Origin: Branchiostoma belcheri
Taxonomy: Eukaryota; Chordata; Leptocardii; Amphioxiformes; Branchiostomatidae
Length of the DNA: 64,000 nucleotides
NCBI RefSeq assembly: GCF_001625305.1
Contig: NW_017803391.1
Location: 169,903 to 233,902 of the forward strand
Direction: 5' to 3'
Shown here: positions 25,350-37,450 of the stretch, piece after piece
Position numbering within the stretch: the first letter of the stretch is position 1
How the letters are laid out: the number at the start of each line of letters is the position of its first letter
Notes under the pieces: generated by a model
Told to the model about the DNA's origin: nothing
Database searches by the model: none
What the model saw: only the letters and a program-made list of their open reading frames with translations
Program-made: the position numbers and the translations under genes

Positions 25350-25895
25350 AGTCACCGTATGTGGAGTAAACTACAGCAACAACTGCAAAGAACTTAGCTA
25401 TTCATTGATGTTAAGAAAATCTTTGTAAGCTTAAACCTGCTTTTATGTTATGTTTTATGTCACAGATGGTTATCCCCAGCAGCCATTAGACTAAACTACA
25501 GCATGAACTGCAAGGAACTTATCTATTTTTTACCGTCAAGAAAACTTGTGCAACCTTTAACCTGCTTTAATGCTGTTTTGGTCATAGATGGAACGGCTTT
25601 CCTTTTCATATCTGCATCTTTACTGATAGAGAAGGGTATAATGTAATCACCAGTTCCTGTTGGATTAAACTACAGCAAGAACTGCAAAGAATTTAGAACT
25701 ATTCATTTACTTTTACCTTCACCTAGTCCCATCCTCATGCCTGACAGTCAGGGACTATAAAGAAAATCTTTGTAACCTTAAAACTGCTTTTACGCTGTCT
25801 TGGTCATAGATTGAATGGCTTTCCTTTTCGTATCTGCATCCGTACTTGCACAGAGGCTACAATGTTATCACCAGTGGCCATTATGGCTTCAATCT
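25350..25895. repeat. Degenerate tandem repeat, three and a half units
   Basis: The motif taaactacagca-aactgcaa-gaa recurs at about 25366, 25491 and 25664, followed each time by a cttt/aacctgctttta block and (twice) by ggctttccttttc-tatctgcatc. A partial fourth unit (ttatcaccagtggccatta) ends near 25884. Unit length varies from 125 to about 200 bp by insertions. Confidence 0.5.
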
Positions 25896-26484
25896 TATGG
25901 ACCATACCGAGAGGCTTTCCTTGATTTACCGACAGTTAGCACCTAAAGTGGCACAAGGATGACACACCACACCTTTCTCTACCCGTTAGTAAAACCTCAC
26001 GATTACTTGCAGTCAGAGCATGATGTGCTTCCCTCCCACAGTACAAATGCATGCACCCAATCATGTGTAATCTGTTGCAATGTACAACAGATGCCAGGAT
26101 TAACTTACAAAGTCTTACTAAGCACATGCAGACAGGTTATTACATGGGAGAATCACTGGCTCCAAGGGAAGATGCTGGTGTCCTACTGTCTAGCCACACA
26201 CACATTAAAATTGATGTATAAATAAAAGATGCCCGTCAATGGGGTTGAGATACACACTACACACGACTCATCTCATGGGAGGCTGAAAGTAAGGATCTAG
26301 TTGATGAGCCAAGCGCTGGAATGCAAGTCAATTATTTGAGCTGTTGAATTATTAAGCTCTTGTTGCCAAGGGTCTAAAATACCTTTGGAAGGATGCCAGG
26401 GTGACTTTGCTTGACACAGCCACGTGGAACACTCACATCTTTCAATTGTTACCATCTTGTATCTTTACACAATTACAGACATAA

Positions 26485-26798
26485 NNNNNNNNNNNNNNNN
26501 NNNNNNNNNNNNNNNNNNNNNNNNNNNNNNNNNNNNNNNNNNNNNNNNNNNNNNNNNNNNNNNNNNNNNNNNNNNNNNNNNNNNNNNNNNNNNNNNNNNN
26601 NNNNNNNNNNNNNNNNNNNNNNNNNNNNNNNNNNNNNNNNNNNNNNNNNNNNNNNNNNNNNNNNNNNNNNNNNNNNNNNNNNNNNNNNNNNNNNNNNNNN
26701 NNNNNNNNNNNNNNNNNNNNNNNNNNNNNNNNNNNNNNNNNNNNNNNNNNNNNNNNNNNNNNNNNNNNNNNNNNNNNNNNNNNNNNNNNNNNNNNNNN
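26485..26798. other. Assembly gap (314 N)
   Basis: Run of N. Any reading frame spanning it is an artefact. Confidence 0.99.
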
Positions 26799-26974
26799 AA
26801 TTTATACTTTAAATTTTAACCCAGCCTTTTTTGTTGACTTCATGGCTCATATTGTAGCATTTGGGGCTATAATAGGATGCCTAGACCTGTTTTTATTTTT
26901 ATTTTTTTTCGCCCTGTCGCTTCAAATTTTTTCTGAAAAAATCCGAGAACCAACAAATTAAATTGGTGTGGCCT
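26799..26974. mobile_element. Right half of the same TIR element, left half in the assembly gap
   Basis: Shares the internal blocks of the 45.1 kb copy and ends with the TIR AAATTAAATTGGTGTGGCCT. A 358-bp copy would start near 26617, inside the gap, which probably explains the assembly break. Confidence 0.55.
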
Positions 26975-27524
26975 TAACAAGAAGTGAGTAAACATTACCA
27001 CTATTTTGTCTTTTTTGCCATGTAGTTGTCACCCTCTTCCTTTGCTTACAGTACAGAATTGTTCGTGGAAGCATTGTAGTGTGATTATAAAATGGAACTC
27101 ATCCTTATTAATTACATTGTGGTCAAGAATAATAAAAAATGTATGAAACATATATACACAGTACAGGGGAGTGAAAAATATGTAATCAATACAAGAAGAA
27201 ATATGGAATAACAGTGCTGGCGACAATGGCCTCTCTGGTGCCGTTAAGCTAATCCCTGCACTGAGCACTACAACACTATAATCTCATCAAGTAAATCCAA
27301 TCCTACCACCCTCCCATACTGTCTAGTTTCTGTATGTTCATGGCTTGGCTTTAATCAGGTTCCCATTTGCAGGTGTAAATTTTTAAATTGAGGAGGAACA
27401 CGTCGGTATTGATCCTGCATATCGACTGTGGTACCAGCTACAGCCGGAATCAGGTCACCCCACATACACAACTGGTCAACTGGATGGCAGATGGTAGCAT
27501 GGGCTTAAAATACTTTTTTGCTGC

Positions 27525-27785
27525 ATATATGCACTGGTGCAGGTAACATTGAAAATTATTACTTTAACCAGACAAAGTTTACCTGCACCAGTCAGATTTC
27601 ACTTTCATACTTGGTAACAGTCCTTGTAGGCCAGCAAATAAAACTCTAGTACATACTCCTACATTTGTATAAACCAGTAAATGGACGGGTGTAGGTTAGG
27701 TACAGGTAAACACCAGAAATACCTGCACAGCTTCAATTAATTATACATGTACCTGCACTAATCTGCATATTTAGGTGGTATGTTG
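27525..27785. repeat. Diverged copy of the tgcaggt repeat family, opposite orientation
   Basis: gcactggtgcaggtaa (27531) pairs with tttacctgcaccagtc (27579); further on, gaaatacctgcacag and acctgcactaatctgcatat match the complement of the 61.0 kb units. Confidence 0.45.
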
Positions 27786-28578
27786 AGCCCTGTTAGCAAA
27801 GGGTTGCAGGAATAAACTATTTTTTTCAGATTACAGTTATATCAGTTTTGTATGATTTTTCCAGTTTCCACAATAGTCTAACCATTACACCATTGATAGA
27901 AGCTTTTATTCTGTTCAGAAACTGTCCTAAGCTTTTTATTTATGTTTATGCAGCTACCTAAATCTGTAGGCAGTAGGTTGTTAAATTATTCATCCTTACT
28001 CACATGTCAACTACCCAAGGCAGAGCAACTGAGTGGGTGTTGCCATGTTCATCCCTCCCAGACTTCCATTTCCCCACCTAATCATGTTATTACCCCTCAC
28101 TCAACCAGTGGACAGTATTGATCATACATGTGTGATTCCTGTGCTGTGCTAATATAAGGCCTCCACTCTACCAGTATATTTATTGCAGTGAAAGGGTCAA
28201 GGTACCTTGTACCATGATGCGTTGCCTGAGGTGACTCAAGGGTCATCCCAAAATGTGTAATCGCTATCCTTGGCTTTGGCCTATATTGTATATTGACAAA
28301 GTCAGGAGGGCATTTGTGCAACTTGCTACATGTACCTAATCATAATAAGAACTAGTGGCAAAACTAGCTACATACTACAGAAACATCACTCAGATATATG
28401 TATATGTGAATACCAGGGATCCTTGGGCCCACTGCTAATGGTTATTCGAATAAAGTTTCAAGTTTTATCCATTGTCACTGAGAATGGAGAAAATTACATG
28501 TATGTAATATATAGGTTTAATGACAAGTATCAGGACTATGAAACTCATGATTGAATATTTCTGACAGTTATTACTTGA

Positions 28579-28586
28579 TGACGTCA
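28579..28586. promoter_or_regulatory. Perfect CRE palindrome TGACGTCA
   Basis: Second consensus CREB/ATF site, 50 bp before the GT microsatellite at 28.64 kb. Function unknown. Confidence 0.22.
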
Positions 28587-28634
28587 CATGCAAGTAATAT
28601 TTTTGGCTTGTCTGTGTGGTTGTGTGTGTATATC

Positions 28635-28636
<2 letters not shown>

Positions 28637-28672
<36 letters not shown>

Positions 28673-28731
28673 GTGTGACACTGTGTGTATGTGTGCTTAT
28701 GTGTGCTTATGTGTGCATGTGTGTGTGTGCT
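28637..28731. repeat. (GT)n microsatellite with degenerate tail
   Basis: A pure tg run at 28637-28669, then interrupted tgtgtgcttatg-type repeats to 28731. Confidence 0.9.
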
Positions 28732-29099
28732 TTTTCTGCCATTCCTGATACATACAAAGCAGGAGTGACATTTTGGTTGGTTAATTCACAGACTGTGAGT
28801 GAGCATTGTCTAACAATGGTTTTAATGTTACAATTGATGTCTTCAAGGATTCATTGGTTCTAAACAGAAGATATAACACAACCTGTCAGAATAACAATTA
28901 TTTCATTACAACCTTGTTCAACTTCTATGGACCTTGAATAGCCTCCTAATGCAAATCATATTGGAGACCTTGACTGACAGATGGTGGAATTAATTAAGAG
29001 GACTGATCACTACCAAGCATGAAGGGACGTTACTTTCACAAGTAAAGGGGCACCTGAGGGGGGATGTAGCATCTAGAATCTTGCCATAGTCTTAGTTAC

Positions 29100-29175
29100 T
29101 AGTATTTTTTTTTCACCGTTGCTTCAGATTTTTCTGAAAAAATCTGACAAACCACAGATTAAATTTGTAAGGCCT
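29100..29175. mobile_element. Right-end fragment of the TIR element
   Basis: T-run, cgttgcttca, then ttctgaaaaaatctga and a diverged TIR (attaaatttgtaaggcct). 5' truncated. Confidence 0.4.
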
Positions 29176-30544
29176 AAACCTATGAAAAGGTATAAGTGGA
29201 GGAAACTTGCAGTTGTCTGTGATGATGAAAACAAGACGATGAAAACAAAAGTGAGAATTTGATGCAGCCAGGCAACTGTGCAGCTCAGAACGTGAGATTT
29301 AAAAGTTTAACAGAAGATTCTAAATTCAAGTGCACGCATTAAGAACATTACACAAGATGTGAATTGATAGTCAGTGCTAAAGAAGAGATTAGCCTTTTCA
29401 CTTGTATTAAAGCTGGCACAACTACGCACAAGTGCATTCAAATAATTATGCAGTTTAAGCTTAGAATTCACTTGAAGGCTGACTCCACATTTTATGAAGT
29501 TGAAATGATAAGAGAGGATCTAGAGGCAAGCATGAGAAATATTACCTTTTTATTAGTATCTTTTACAGTGATCATTTCCTCAAAATACCAGGATTATGAT
29601 ATTATCTTTATTTGCAGGGATAAAAACACAAGGCTTTTACACTCTAAGCAGTTTGTTTCAATTTCAAAATGAGTATACAGCACAAAGTAAATGCAAAACT
29701 ATTCAAAAGCCTTATCATACTCTTTAATTCATTAAAAATTAATTTCAATGATAACTGCTACATGTGCATTAGATAACTCTTTAGAAGTTTAAGATGTGAT
29801 TTTCATGACAAGTAACAGACATGATAAATTATACCCCACCTTACCATAAAACTGACTAAGTCTGGTAACATTCTGATATTGCTCAATAAAACCAATGACA
29901 TTATCAAAACATCATACTGCTTTTTTCATACGTTGGAGATGATGAGAGTCAGGTCTCAGAAGAACCATAAACTTCTGTGTGTAATCTATCAGTCCATATC
30001 TACCTCATGTATCAGCGGGGAGCAAAAATGATGTTTCCAGGTGTAGCCAACATTTACCTTGACATGGTATTTTAGAAAAAAAAAGGTCTAGGACCACTTG
30101 TGGATGGTAATCAAAAAGTGTGCTGCTGCTATTAGTCATACAAACGCATCCACTGAAATAGGTGCAAGGTGAAATATGCATATGTTAACGTTGTATTACA
30201 GAAACCTTAACCTTGAGAGTTTAGTTCATGTGTACATGTACAGTCACATTTTAGCTCTTCCTTAACCCAATACTTCTATCTAAAAATCAACAAGTTATCC
30301 TGTCAGTTGCTTCCTTTCATCAACATCTCAGAGGTAAGTCACAATGATCCTGAAGATTCAATTTGCTTCCACAGCACCAATTTCCGCCAGCTCATTGAGT
30401 TAGGTTGTGCATCTACCATATGTCAGCAGGCACTCTGATCAACTGTCACGGGAGATTTAGTGACAGAACATTCAATCTCTTCAAGTGACACGGAATGTGT
30501 GTCAAATCAGACCCAGGAGTTCAGATAAATCTGTCTACATCAGG

Positions 30545-30641
30545 ATGGATCCCTGTTGGCTTTTGGCTGTCCTTGTCGTTTTCCTTGCGTTCTGCCTGGC
30601 AACAATTCCAATTTCACACTGCTGTGTTACAAATTGCCTTG
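30545..30641 (+). CDS. Signal-peptide-like first exon of a possible secreted protein
   Basis: ATG at 30545 in a strong context (aggATGG) encodes MDPCWLLAVLVVFLAFCLA, a textbook signal peptide, then TIPISHCCVTNCL and one base before G|GTAAGA (GT at 30642). Phase-1 donors after a signal peptide are typical of first exons of secreted proteins. If not spliced there, the frame ends five codons later at TAA (30656-30658), giving a 37-residue secreted Cys-containing microprotein. A longer frame overlapping it (ATG 30495) does not look like a protein start. No following exon is obvious. Confidence 0.35.
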
Positions 30642-32141
30642 GTAAGAACTGGATCTAAGCAGCAAGTAAGGAGGACAAAAGATGATCAATAAGGGAGCAA
30701 GGCACAGACACCAATATCCTTGACCAGCATCTTGAGATTTACAAATTGTCTAGTGGAAAACAGAGGTCGTTCTTTGTGATATAGCGGTGCGTGCCTGTGA
30801 AACTGGTGTGTTAACTAGCTATACAGATACAGATAACAAACTTTGGACACAAGGACAATTTCTTATCAAAAGAAGTCCTATGCATAGCTCAATCTACTCA
30901 GTCTTCATTTTACCTTGCAAATTTTACAAACATTGCACGTTTCTTGCATATAATATATTGGGCCCTTGGTGCCAGAATACAAGTTGTTAATTGATAACAA
31001 ATTATCGTTTTAGAACTATCAATATCGCAGGACATCCTAATTGTTATTACTGGATATCTTCATCATCGTGTAATTTGTCAAAAAAGTTATTGAGTCTGTT
31101 GTAAAAGTTTGGTCATGCCCCAAAATTGCATAACTGCAGCTTTTAACTTTATAGAAGGGCAAAGGTGAGACCTCAGACATTTGCTTCAGTACACAAATCG
31201 TTAGCCGTCCACAGATGATGAAGAAATTAATTAAGTGACCAAATCCCTGAGTAAAGCCCACCCTCAGGATCAATACAGCTGACAAATAAGATTTATGTCA
31301 TATTGTATAAACTGTATCGATTTGGTCTGGTGCCAGCCAAAGGGACAAGTTCAGGGTTCAGCTCATTAATTCTCCTCTGTATTACTGGAGTTTACAGCCA
31401 TTTGTAACATAAACCATTAGGGTAATGTTTGTTTAATTGTATTATATCCATCTTCTAACACATTCAAAATTTGCACCACTCTAAATCATGGGGCAGTCAT
31501 TAAAATCTCTTCTTAATGATTTATGATTTCTACTTTTTTCTTCCTTTTATCTTATTTTCATAACAAAAGTTTTCAACAAGTTTCAGACTATAATTTTAAT
31601 CTGACTGTTAACTTGATATCACCTTGCGCATTTATTCACACACTTATTTTTCCTCTTTCCCTTTGTATGTATGTCTCAAAAATTAATAGACAAAGTTAAA
31701 ATTGCAAGGTAGATATTATGTAGGAACTATGCATTAAAGAAAGGTATCATCCTATGTTAGGGGTTAATTCCTTGGTTGAGTAATCATAATAGACCTAAAG
31801 GTACAGACTGGAGTCCACTAGGCTATTGGAAGGCATGTTTGTAACGATCATTAGAACAGCTGTTAGCTGTACCAGATACAAGATAACCATACCTCACTCT
31901 TTCTGTGTGCTCTCTACAATTTGGAAGAACTCCAAGTCTCACTACTCGTATCAGGCCACAGCACATCAAAACAACCTTGTCTAATTTTTGTGTTTTCATT
32001 TTCTTAAACTAGTCTTTTATACTCAATTCACTGACTATCTGAAATAAGCAATTAGCTTTAACATGTGTCTTAATAGGTGATTGTTACCTCATTGTTTAAA
32101 AAAATACAACTACATTAATGCTTTTGTACATAACATTAGAT

Positions 32142-32162
32142 TTCAGCACCAAGGACAGGACC
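32142..32162 (+). promoter_or_regulatory. RE1/NRSE-like element (REST/NRSF site)
   Basis: TTCAGCACC-AA-GGACAG-GACC matches the canonical RE1 at 18 of 21 positions by my count, with both half sites (AGCACC and GGACAG) intact and correct spacing. RE1 recruits REST to silence neuronal genes outside neurons in vertebrates (established). Confidence 0.55.
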
Positions 32163-32563
32163 AATTTTAACAATGAAATAGATACTAGTAACAACTTCTG
32201 TGCTTAATACCTTAGTAAGTTACTGGACACAAACTGGGGGTATTCAATTCACTACGGGAGGCAATCCAACAATCAACACTTGATGACATCTATTTTGTTA
32301 TAGATCACCATTATTGTTATAGATACTGTATTCATTAATCGCAAGTCGATGAGTTACTGATTATATCAATAACTTTTGTACAATATCAACTGGAGATTCC
32401 TACTTTGTAATATGATTTCTCGTCCCAGTAAGTTAAGACAGAAGACAGAAACAAGAAGCATTAGTAATAGAGAAATTTTTCCTTCTTTAACTCATTTCAT
32501 CAGTCAATATGTACTGTGGTAACCTCCCATCTGGAGTAGAATATGTTACCTGGGATAAGTTAC

Positions 32564-32689
32564 CTCCCGTTGATTTCCCTGTTGGAGGGAAATGATATGT
32601 GATGGAACAGGCTCCCTGCGATTCAGCACAAATAAGAGGTGCAGCAGGGGTGACTGATTGCAAATTAAACAGAGCAGAACATTATACAT
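32564..32689 (-). CDS. Possible alternative first exon, hydrophobic Cys N-terminus (42 codons)
   Basis: ATG at 32689 opens 42 codons ending at GAG|GTAACT (GT at 32563-32562), phase 0. The beginning MYNVLLCLIC and the following LLHLLFVLNRRE again give a hydrophobic Cys segment then Arg-Arg, the same general plan as the LGCTI exons but without the LGCTI core. The frame is also open upstream of the ATG. CpG content is low and the donor is not strong, so this may be a chance frame. Confidence 0.28.
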
Positions 32690-33427
32690 GCAAAGCTGGG
32701 AAGTGCTTCCAACTCTGAGGACGCTACACCCAAATCTACACTCTCTTCCATCTAGAAGTAACTCCAGACTGAGATATGAAGCCTCCTGTGCTGATTTAAT
32801 GTGAAGACAGCCTGGTTGATTAAATTTTTTAACCAATATGTGAATTTGTAGTGACCTTTCACATACCAGCCAACTTCAATACGGTTTATTCCTCACAGAG
32901 ATTAATATGGCTTCTGATTAGCCACAAATATTCAGCCACGAGGACCCAGGGGGCACATATTGCACGGATATGAGGGAGCCCTTAACTTGGCGGCCATTCA
33001 ATCACTTAGGAAAGGAAACATTTAGTTACATGCAGATTTGATAGCAGCCTTTCAGCTGTGAAGAAGTGGTCAATGACTTTAAATTTAAAAAGTGGGTCAG
33101 AGAATTGATATAGGTAAAGGTGTGCTATGCATACACTGAATTAGGGAAGAGAAAAAATACAAAATGGAAAAGTCAAAGGTAAGACAGTCATTGTAGTTTA
33201 AAGAGAAGGCCCTACATTACACTATTGTAGAACTACATAATCTTAAATGGCCAAAGAGCATTCTCATATCATTTTAGGCTTATGCAGTACGCCTTCCATA
33301 GGATCACTTGAATAAAACTAAATCTGAAGAAGAAAACAGGTTACTTTTTAGCGTCTAAATGAATTCTTACAGCTCCTTGTATTCACTTGAAAAATAACCA
33401 TATTGCATTCTACTTTTACTTTACTTT

Positions 33428-33624
33428 AGGCCACACCAACTTAATTGTTGGTTGCCAAATTTTTACAAAATATGCTTAGCTGGAAAACATATTAAAGAAT
33501 ACAACACCAAAGGAACAGGTTTATGCCTTGGTGCACGGGAATCATATTCCAGTTTTCCTCGAAGCCCTTGCTATGCGTTTACCTTAAAATGTCCAAGAAT
33601 CAAGGAAATAGATTGGTGTGGCCT
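33428..33624. mobile_element. TIR element, 197 bp, same TIR family
   Basis: Left end AGGCCACACCAACTTAATTG then TTGGTTG; right end AATAGATTGGTGTGGCCT. The internal sequence differs from the 45.1 kb copy, so it is an internally deleted or distinct subfamily. Confidence 0.5.
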
Positions 33625-36600
33625 AAGGCACTATCCCTCCTAGCTGCTCTATATGGTACCACATAAGTGTTAGGGAATAGATGGACTTATTCATCACTGT
33701 CAAGCACAGTTCACCGCTCAGATGTCTTCCTTCCCAAAACTACTCCATCTCCGGGCTGACCACTTAAACTAAGTATCATTATGTTTGATCTACTGATATG
33801 GAAATAAATGGCTGGTGTGACAAAATTATTTGGAACACTGACCTACTTCTGTCCGCTGCCACCAGTCCCCGCCCTCCCCAGATTGATACAGATGTGGGGG
33901 GGTGTAGCTGGGGTCATCATTATCACCGCGCGTGTCTGATTGATGTCAATCATCAAACAGGGAAGTTCTAATGACACCTGTCATAAGGAAACCTCTACTG
34001 CACCTCAGGAGGAATATGCTTCTCATCTAGTTTTAATAACATGTCACCATTCATCAAGTTTTTCCCTCAGAAAACCTGATCTAAATGCACTTACCAATGT
34101 AAGAAGTGAGAAGGGGGTTAAGGATCCTCTTTCTCAGTACCATGATTTGCTCTATACACTGAGATGATCTACCATATCAGGGCTTGAAATTCTTACCTAC
34201 ATGTACAACCTGCAAGTATTACATGTTAAGATAAACAGCTTGCAATTTGAAATTTGAAGTCATAGTGTAGCCATATGAAGGTACACACAGTGGTATACTA
34301 AAGCATGCATCTCTAGTAGCTTGTGGAGATTGGCAATTCACGATCATTGTTATTATTTCCCACAAGAGCACGGGAGGATATGATCCTGTTGAGAATTAAA
34401 ACGAAAATAGAACTTGATCATTATTATGTGTTAAGCATTACTAACTCAATAGTATGTTCGTAAACATAAAAGTGGCCTTAAGTTATTATTTGTAAAAAGC
34501 TTTTTGTACAGTGCAGTGTAAACTTTCTTTGACAGATTGAGCTGTAGAGAAATTCAGAACTGTCAAAGGATTACATAACTATCTCTCCTTCCAATTTCTT
34601 CAACATACATTGTAAACTTGTACTATGATTATTTTCTTCCCTGAAACATCCATTACTCATACCCTAACTACCCTGATGGATTTACAGTTGCAGAAGTCTT
34701 ATCTCATCAAGGGAATGGGAATAAACTTTTTTACCCATTTTTATGGTCTGTCACTATCATGCAAGGGAGAGTCCAGGGAGGAAGGAAGAAGAGGGGTCGG
34801 CAACGATAAAGATGGGAGGATGCTATCAGAGAATGGACTAGGACGACACTAAAAGAAATGCTAAGAAGAACGGAAAACCAAGAAGGGTGGAGAAAAATGG
34901 TTGTCAGATTATCTGTGGTGCCCCAATGGTCAAATAATTAGACTAAGGGATACATGAGAGGAGATGAGGAACAGGTCTTGTTACAATTTCCAAGAAAAGA
35001 GAAATAAATCTGGTTACCTTTTGGCATTTGTTTTTTTTTTTTTAACGTTGTCGCTCAATGCAAGGCCAATTATTTTTGGCCACTTCTAGGCATAGAGCTA
35101 GAGGTACTCAAGTCAGTATAATGTAGTTATGTCAGGAGATGGCGGTGGACCTTTGTTTTGAAACTTTGTGGATTGTAATCGGACGGAAAGCAGCTGTTTG
35201 GAAGAGAGTTCCATAATTTTGCAGTCTGGGCAAAGAAGCTGTTGTTGTAAAATGACTTGGAGACAGGTATGTTAACGGTGTATTCAATTCTATGTATTTC
35301 TTGCCAAACAAGATGCCATTCTAAGACATCATTTTCCCAGCTGCCTACAGGGCCCCTAACAACCGTTTGTTAAGATTACTAGACACATTTCACACACAAG
35401 AAATTATCATGTAAATATTAAGATATATTTTGACCCAATCATTCTTCGATTCAAGACAAAAGTCAAGTTATGTGTTAACAGGATACTTGGCCTAGTGGAT
35501 CAAAATGTGTCCTTTATCTTTATTACAAAGCAGCATAAAGATCTGTCTAGCTCTTATTCCCCACAGAACTGTCATAAATATAATACTTAAAACTTTTTTA
35601 CTCTAGTCCTGGGGTTTAGAGATATGTTAGTATGATGTGAACTTCATCATGTATGTCACGTACTTGTAATGTTTGGTTTGGTTCTTTTTCCCCCTCGAAA
35701 ACAAGTAAACATCTGTATTCAAGTCAACAGGAGGCACCACTTTATGAATTGTAAATGATAAGAGCCTGTAGATATTGACTTGTTTAAAATGCAATGAAGA
35801 ATCTAGCTACATGTGAAGTGAAGACAGGAGAGAAGAAAATAATCTACAAAATGATAATCCATTTATCACTTTCTTGTTGTTGTTGTTTGTTTTTTGTTGT
35901 TATTTTTTCAACGTTACTGTTTTGATGAATACAATGTACTAGATACCTATCTTTTTTTCCTGCTTGTGCAGTAACACAAACCCCTTTTTAATGAAATATA
36001 ATGTTTTCCATTTTTGTGCAATATGCAAAATAACAACAGAATTTGTATAGTCACTTTACAAATGACTTTTTTTTACAGGAAACACCAAAATTATGTACTG
36101 GGATATCATTAAATGACAATGATTATACCTCATATCCTCAAAAACTGTACTGTAAAAAAAATCAAACAGAAACCGACTGGGTTGGGGTGGGGATACAGAA
36201 ACAAATTGGGTAAAAAGAAACTACATCAAATTTAATATTAACAAAAAATATATACACTTTTTCTTTTACACACATGATTCTTATTACACAATTCCTTGAT
36301 TAACTTATATTCTATGTATCATGTCTGAAAGTTAAAATCATTTGGAAATGTTACAATTTCAAGCAAATTGGATGTTTGCCAATATATTCTGTCCAATCTA
36401 GGGTATAATTCTACATATTCATTAACTCAAAACATCGCCACCACTAGAACTAATGTAGCATGTCAATCTGAAACCATTGTGTCACAGTCTCTGGTTTGAT
36501 AATGGTCATGTTGGCCAAGTTACGACACAACGCACATTGGTCTGTACCTTCGGAATACCCCTTCTTCACGTAATCCCTTCTTTTCATTACATATATCTTT

Positions 36601-37104
36601 TATACCCTCTTATAAAGCTCTATATCTACTGCAATATAGGACAGACGGGGCAGCAGACAGGGTGGTAAGACACAAGATCACATTCCCTGGTAGTTCCTCA
36701 ATTTCAAAACTAAACTATATTTCAAGCTATATAGCTTAAAAGCAAGGAATGATATATAAGAAAGGATAGAAGATGAATGGCGGTAGATAGAGTATGTTCA
36801 ATCTGCACAGGTGAGTCAGATTACGGTAACAAAGCTTAATTATTTAGGAACCATGTTGGGAAATCCTATAAATAGGATGACATTATCAAGGCAGGGAAGC
36901 TGAAAATGTGAGGAAATCCCGGCAGATGGGGGAAGGTGTGAATGAGTGAGGGTACGTCGCACCTACCGTGACAGGCTGTCTATCAGACGTCACACTCAGC
37001 CCAGCCATTAACATACACCGTTACCTCACCATGATGGAAGGTGCACCATCACACAAGAGTGGCAAACACACTAAGGAAGGGGTCGGCACTTCACCCGTAC
37101 GTAC

Positions 37105-37248
37105 AATGTCTTGGTCCTGTTTCTTCATGTCCTCTAGCTCAGATTCAATCTCAAAGAACAGCCAGCAAACATCCCGACAGTCCAGTTGCTGAAGACGGCG
37201 GCATCCAATGGTACATCCTAGCAGATAGCAGGAGAGCAATGTTGTCAT
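37105..37248 (-). CDS. Alternative first coding exon with LGCTI-type hydrophobic Cys N-terminus (48 codons)
   Basis: ATG at 37248 opens a frame whose residues 6-20 (SCYLLGCTIGCRRLQ) match the 62.7 and 49.5 kb exons at YLLGCTI and RRL. It continues with Cys/Trp/Phe (DCRDVCWLFF) and an acidic segment (EIESELEDMKK). I placed the donor at ATT|GTACGT (GT at 37104-37103), phase 0, 48 codons. The frame stays open for another 27 codons to a second phase-0 donor, ATG|GTGAGG, near 37024, so a longer form is possible. CpG-rich 5' flank. The tail ESELED is reminiscent of the IEDELE segment after the variable N-terminus of KChIP proteins. That is a short match and may be chance. Confidence 0.6.
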
Positions 37249-37450
37249 TCTCCCTCCTCGCTGCCCCCTCCTGACTTTACCCCTAATTTTCACGCCAACT
37301 TGGTCCTGCGCATGGCGCTGCCCCCGGCCGTTGTCATGACGGGAAACGCCTCATCCATATCGGGAGAAAAATGTGACAATTAAGGCATTGGGGATGTGAT
37401 TCCCCATCGTGGGAAAGATGACTAATTATGAGAGAAGCAGCAGCAAGTGA
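37249..37450 (-). promoter_or_regulatory. CpG-retaining promoter of the 37.1 kb first exon with an NRF1-like site
   Basis: Upstream flank of the minus-strand ATG with many CpGs (37290-37345). TGCGCATGGCGC at 37307-37318 is close to the NRF1 palindrome, and a half CRE-like tcatgacg lies at 37336-37343. The local CpG density contrasts with the flanking AT-rich DNA. Confidence 0.4.

Larger units (their letters stand above)
25896..30544. other. Non-coding; gap, repeats and CRE as listed
   Basis: No exon-like pattern seen outside the listed repeats. Confidence 0.5.
30659..37104. other. Mostly non-coding; RE1-like site at 32.1 kb, TIR element at 33.4 kb
   Basis: A plus-strand acceptor (gacttttttttacag, ending 36079) leads into 45 open codons (start ETPKLCTGIS) to TAA; low GC, unsupported. 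Poly-T and TTG-rich runs at 35030-35043 and 35874-35910. Confidence 0.5.

Noticed and set aside
26411-26819. Open frames across the gap
   Set aside because: Consist mostly of N.
36080-36217. Plus-strand acceptor followed by 45 open codons
   Set aside because: Protein-like composition but low GC, no donor pairing and no upstream exon.
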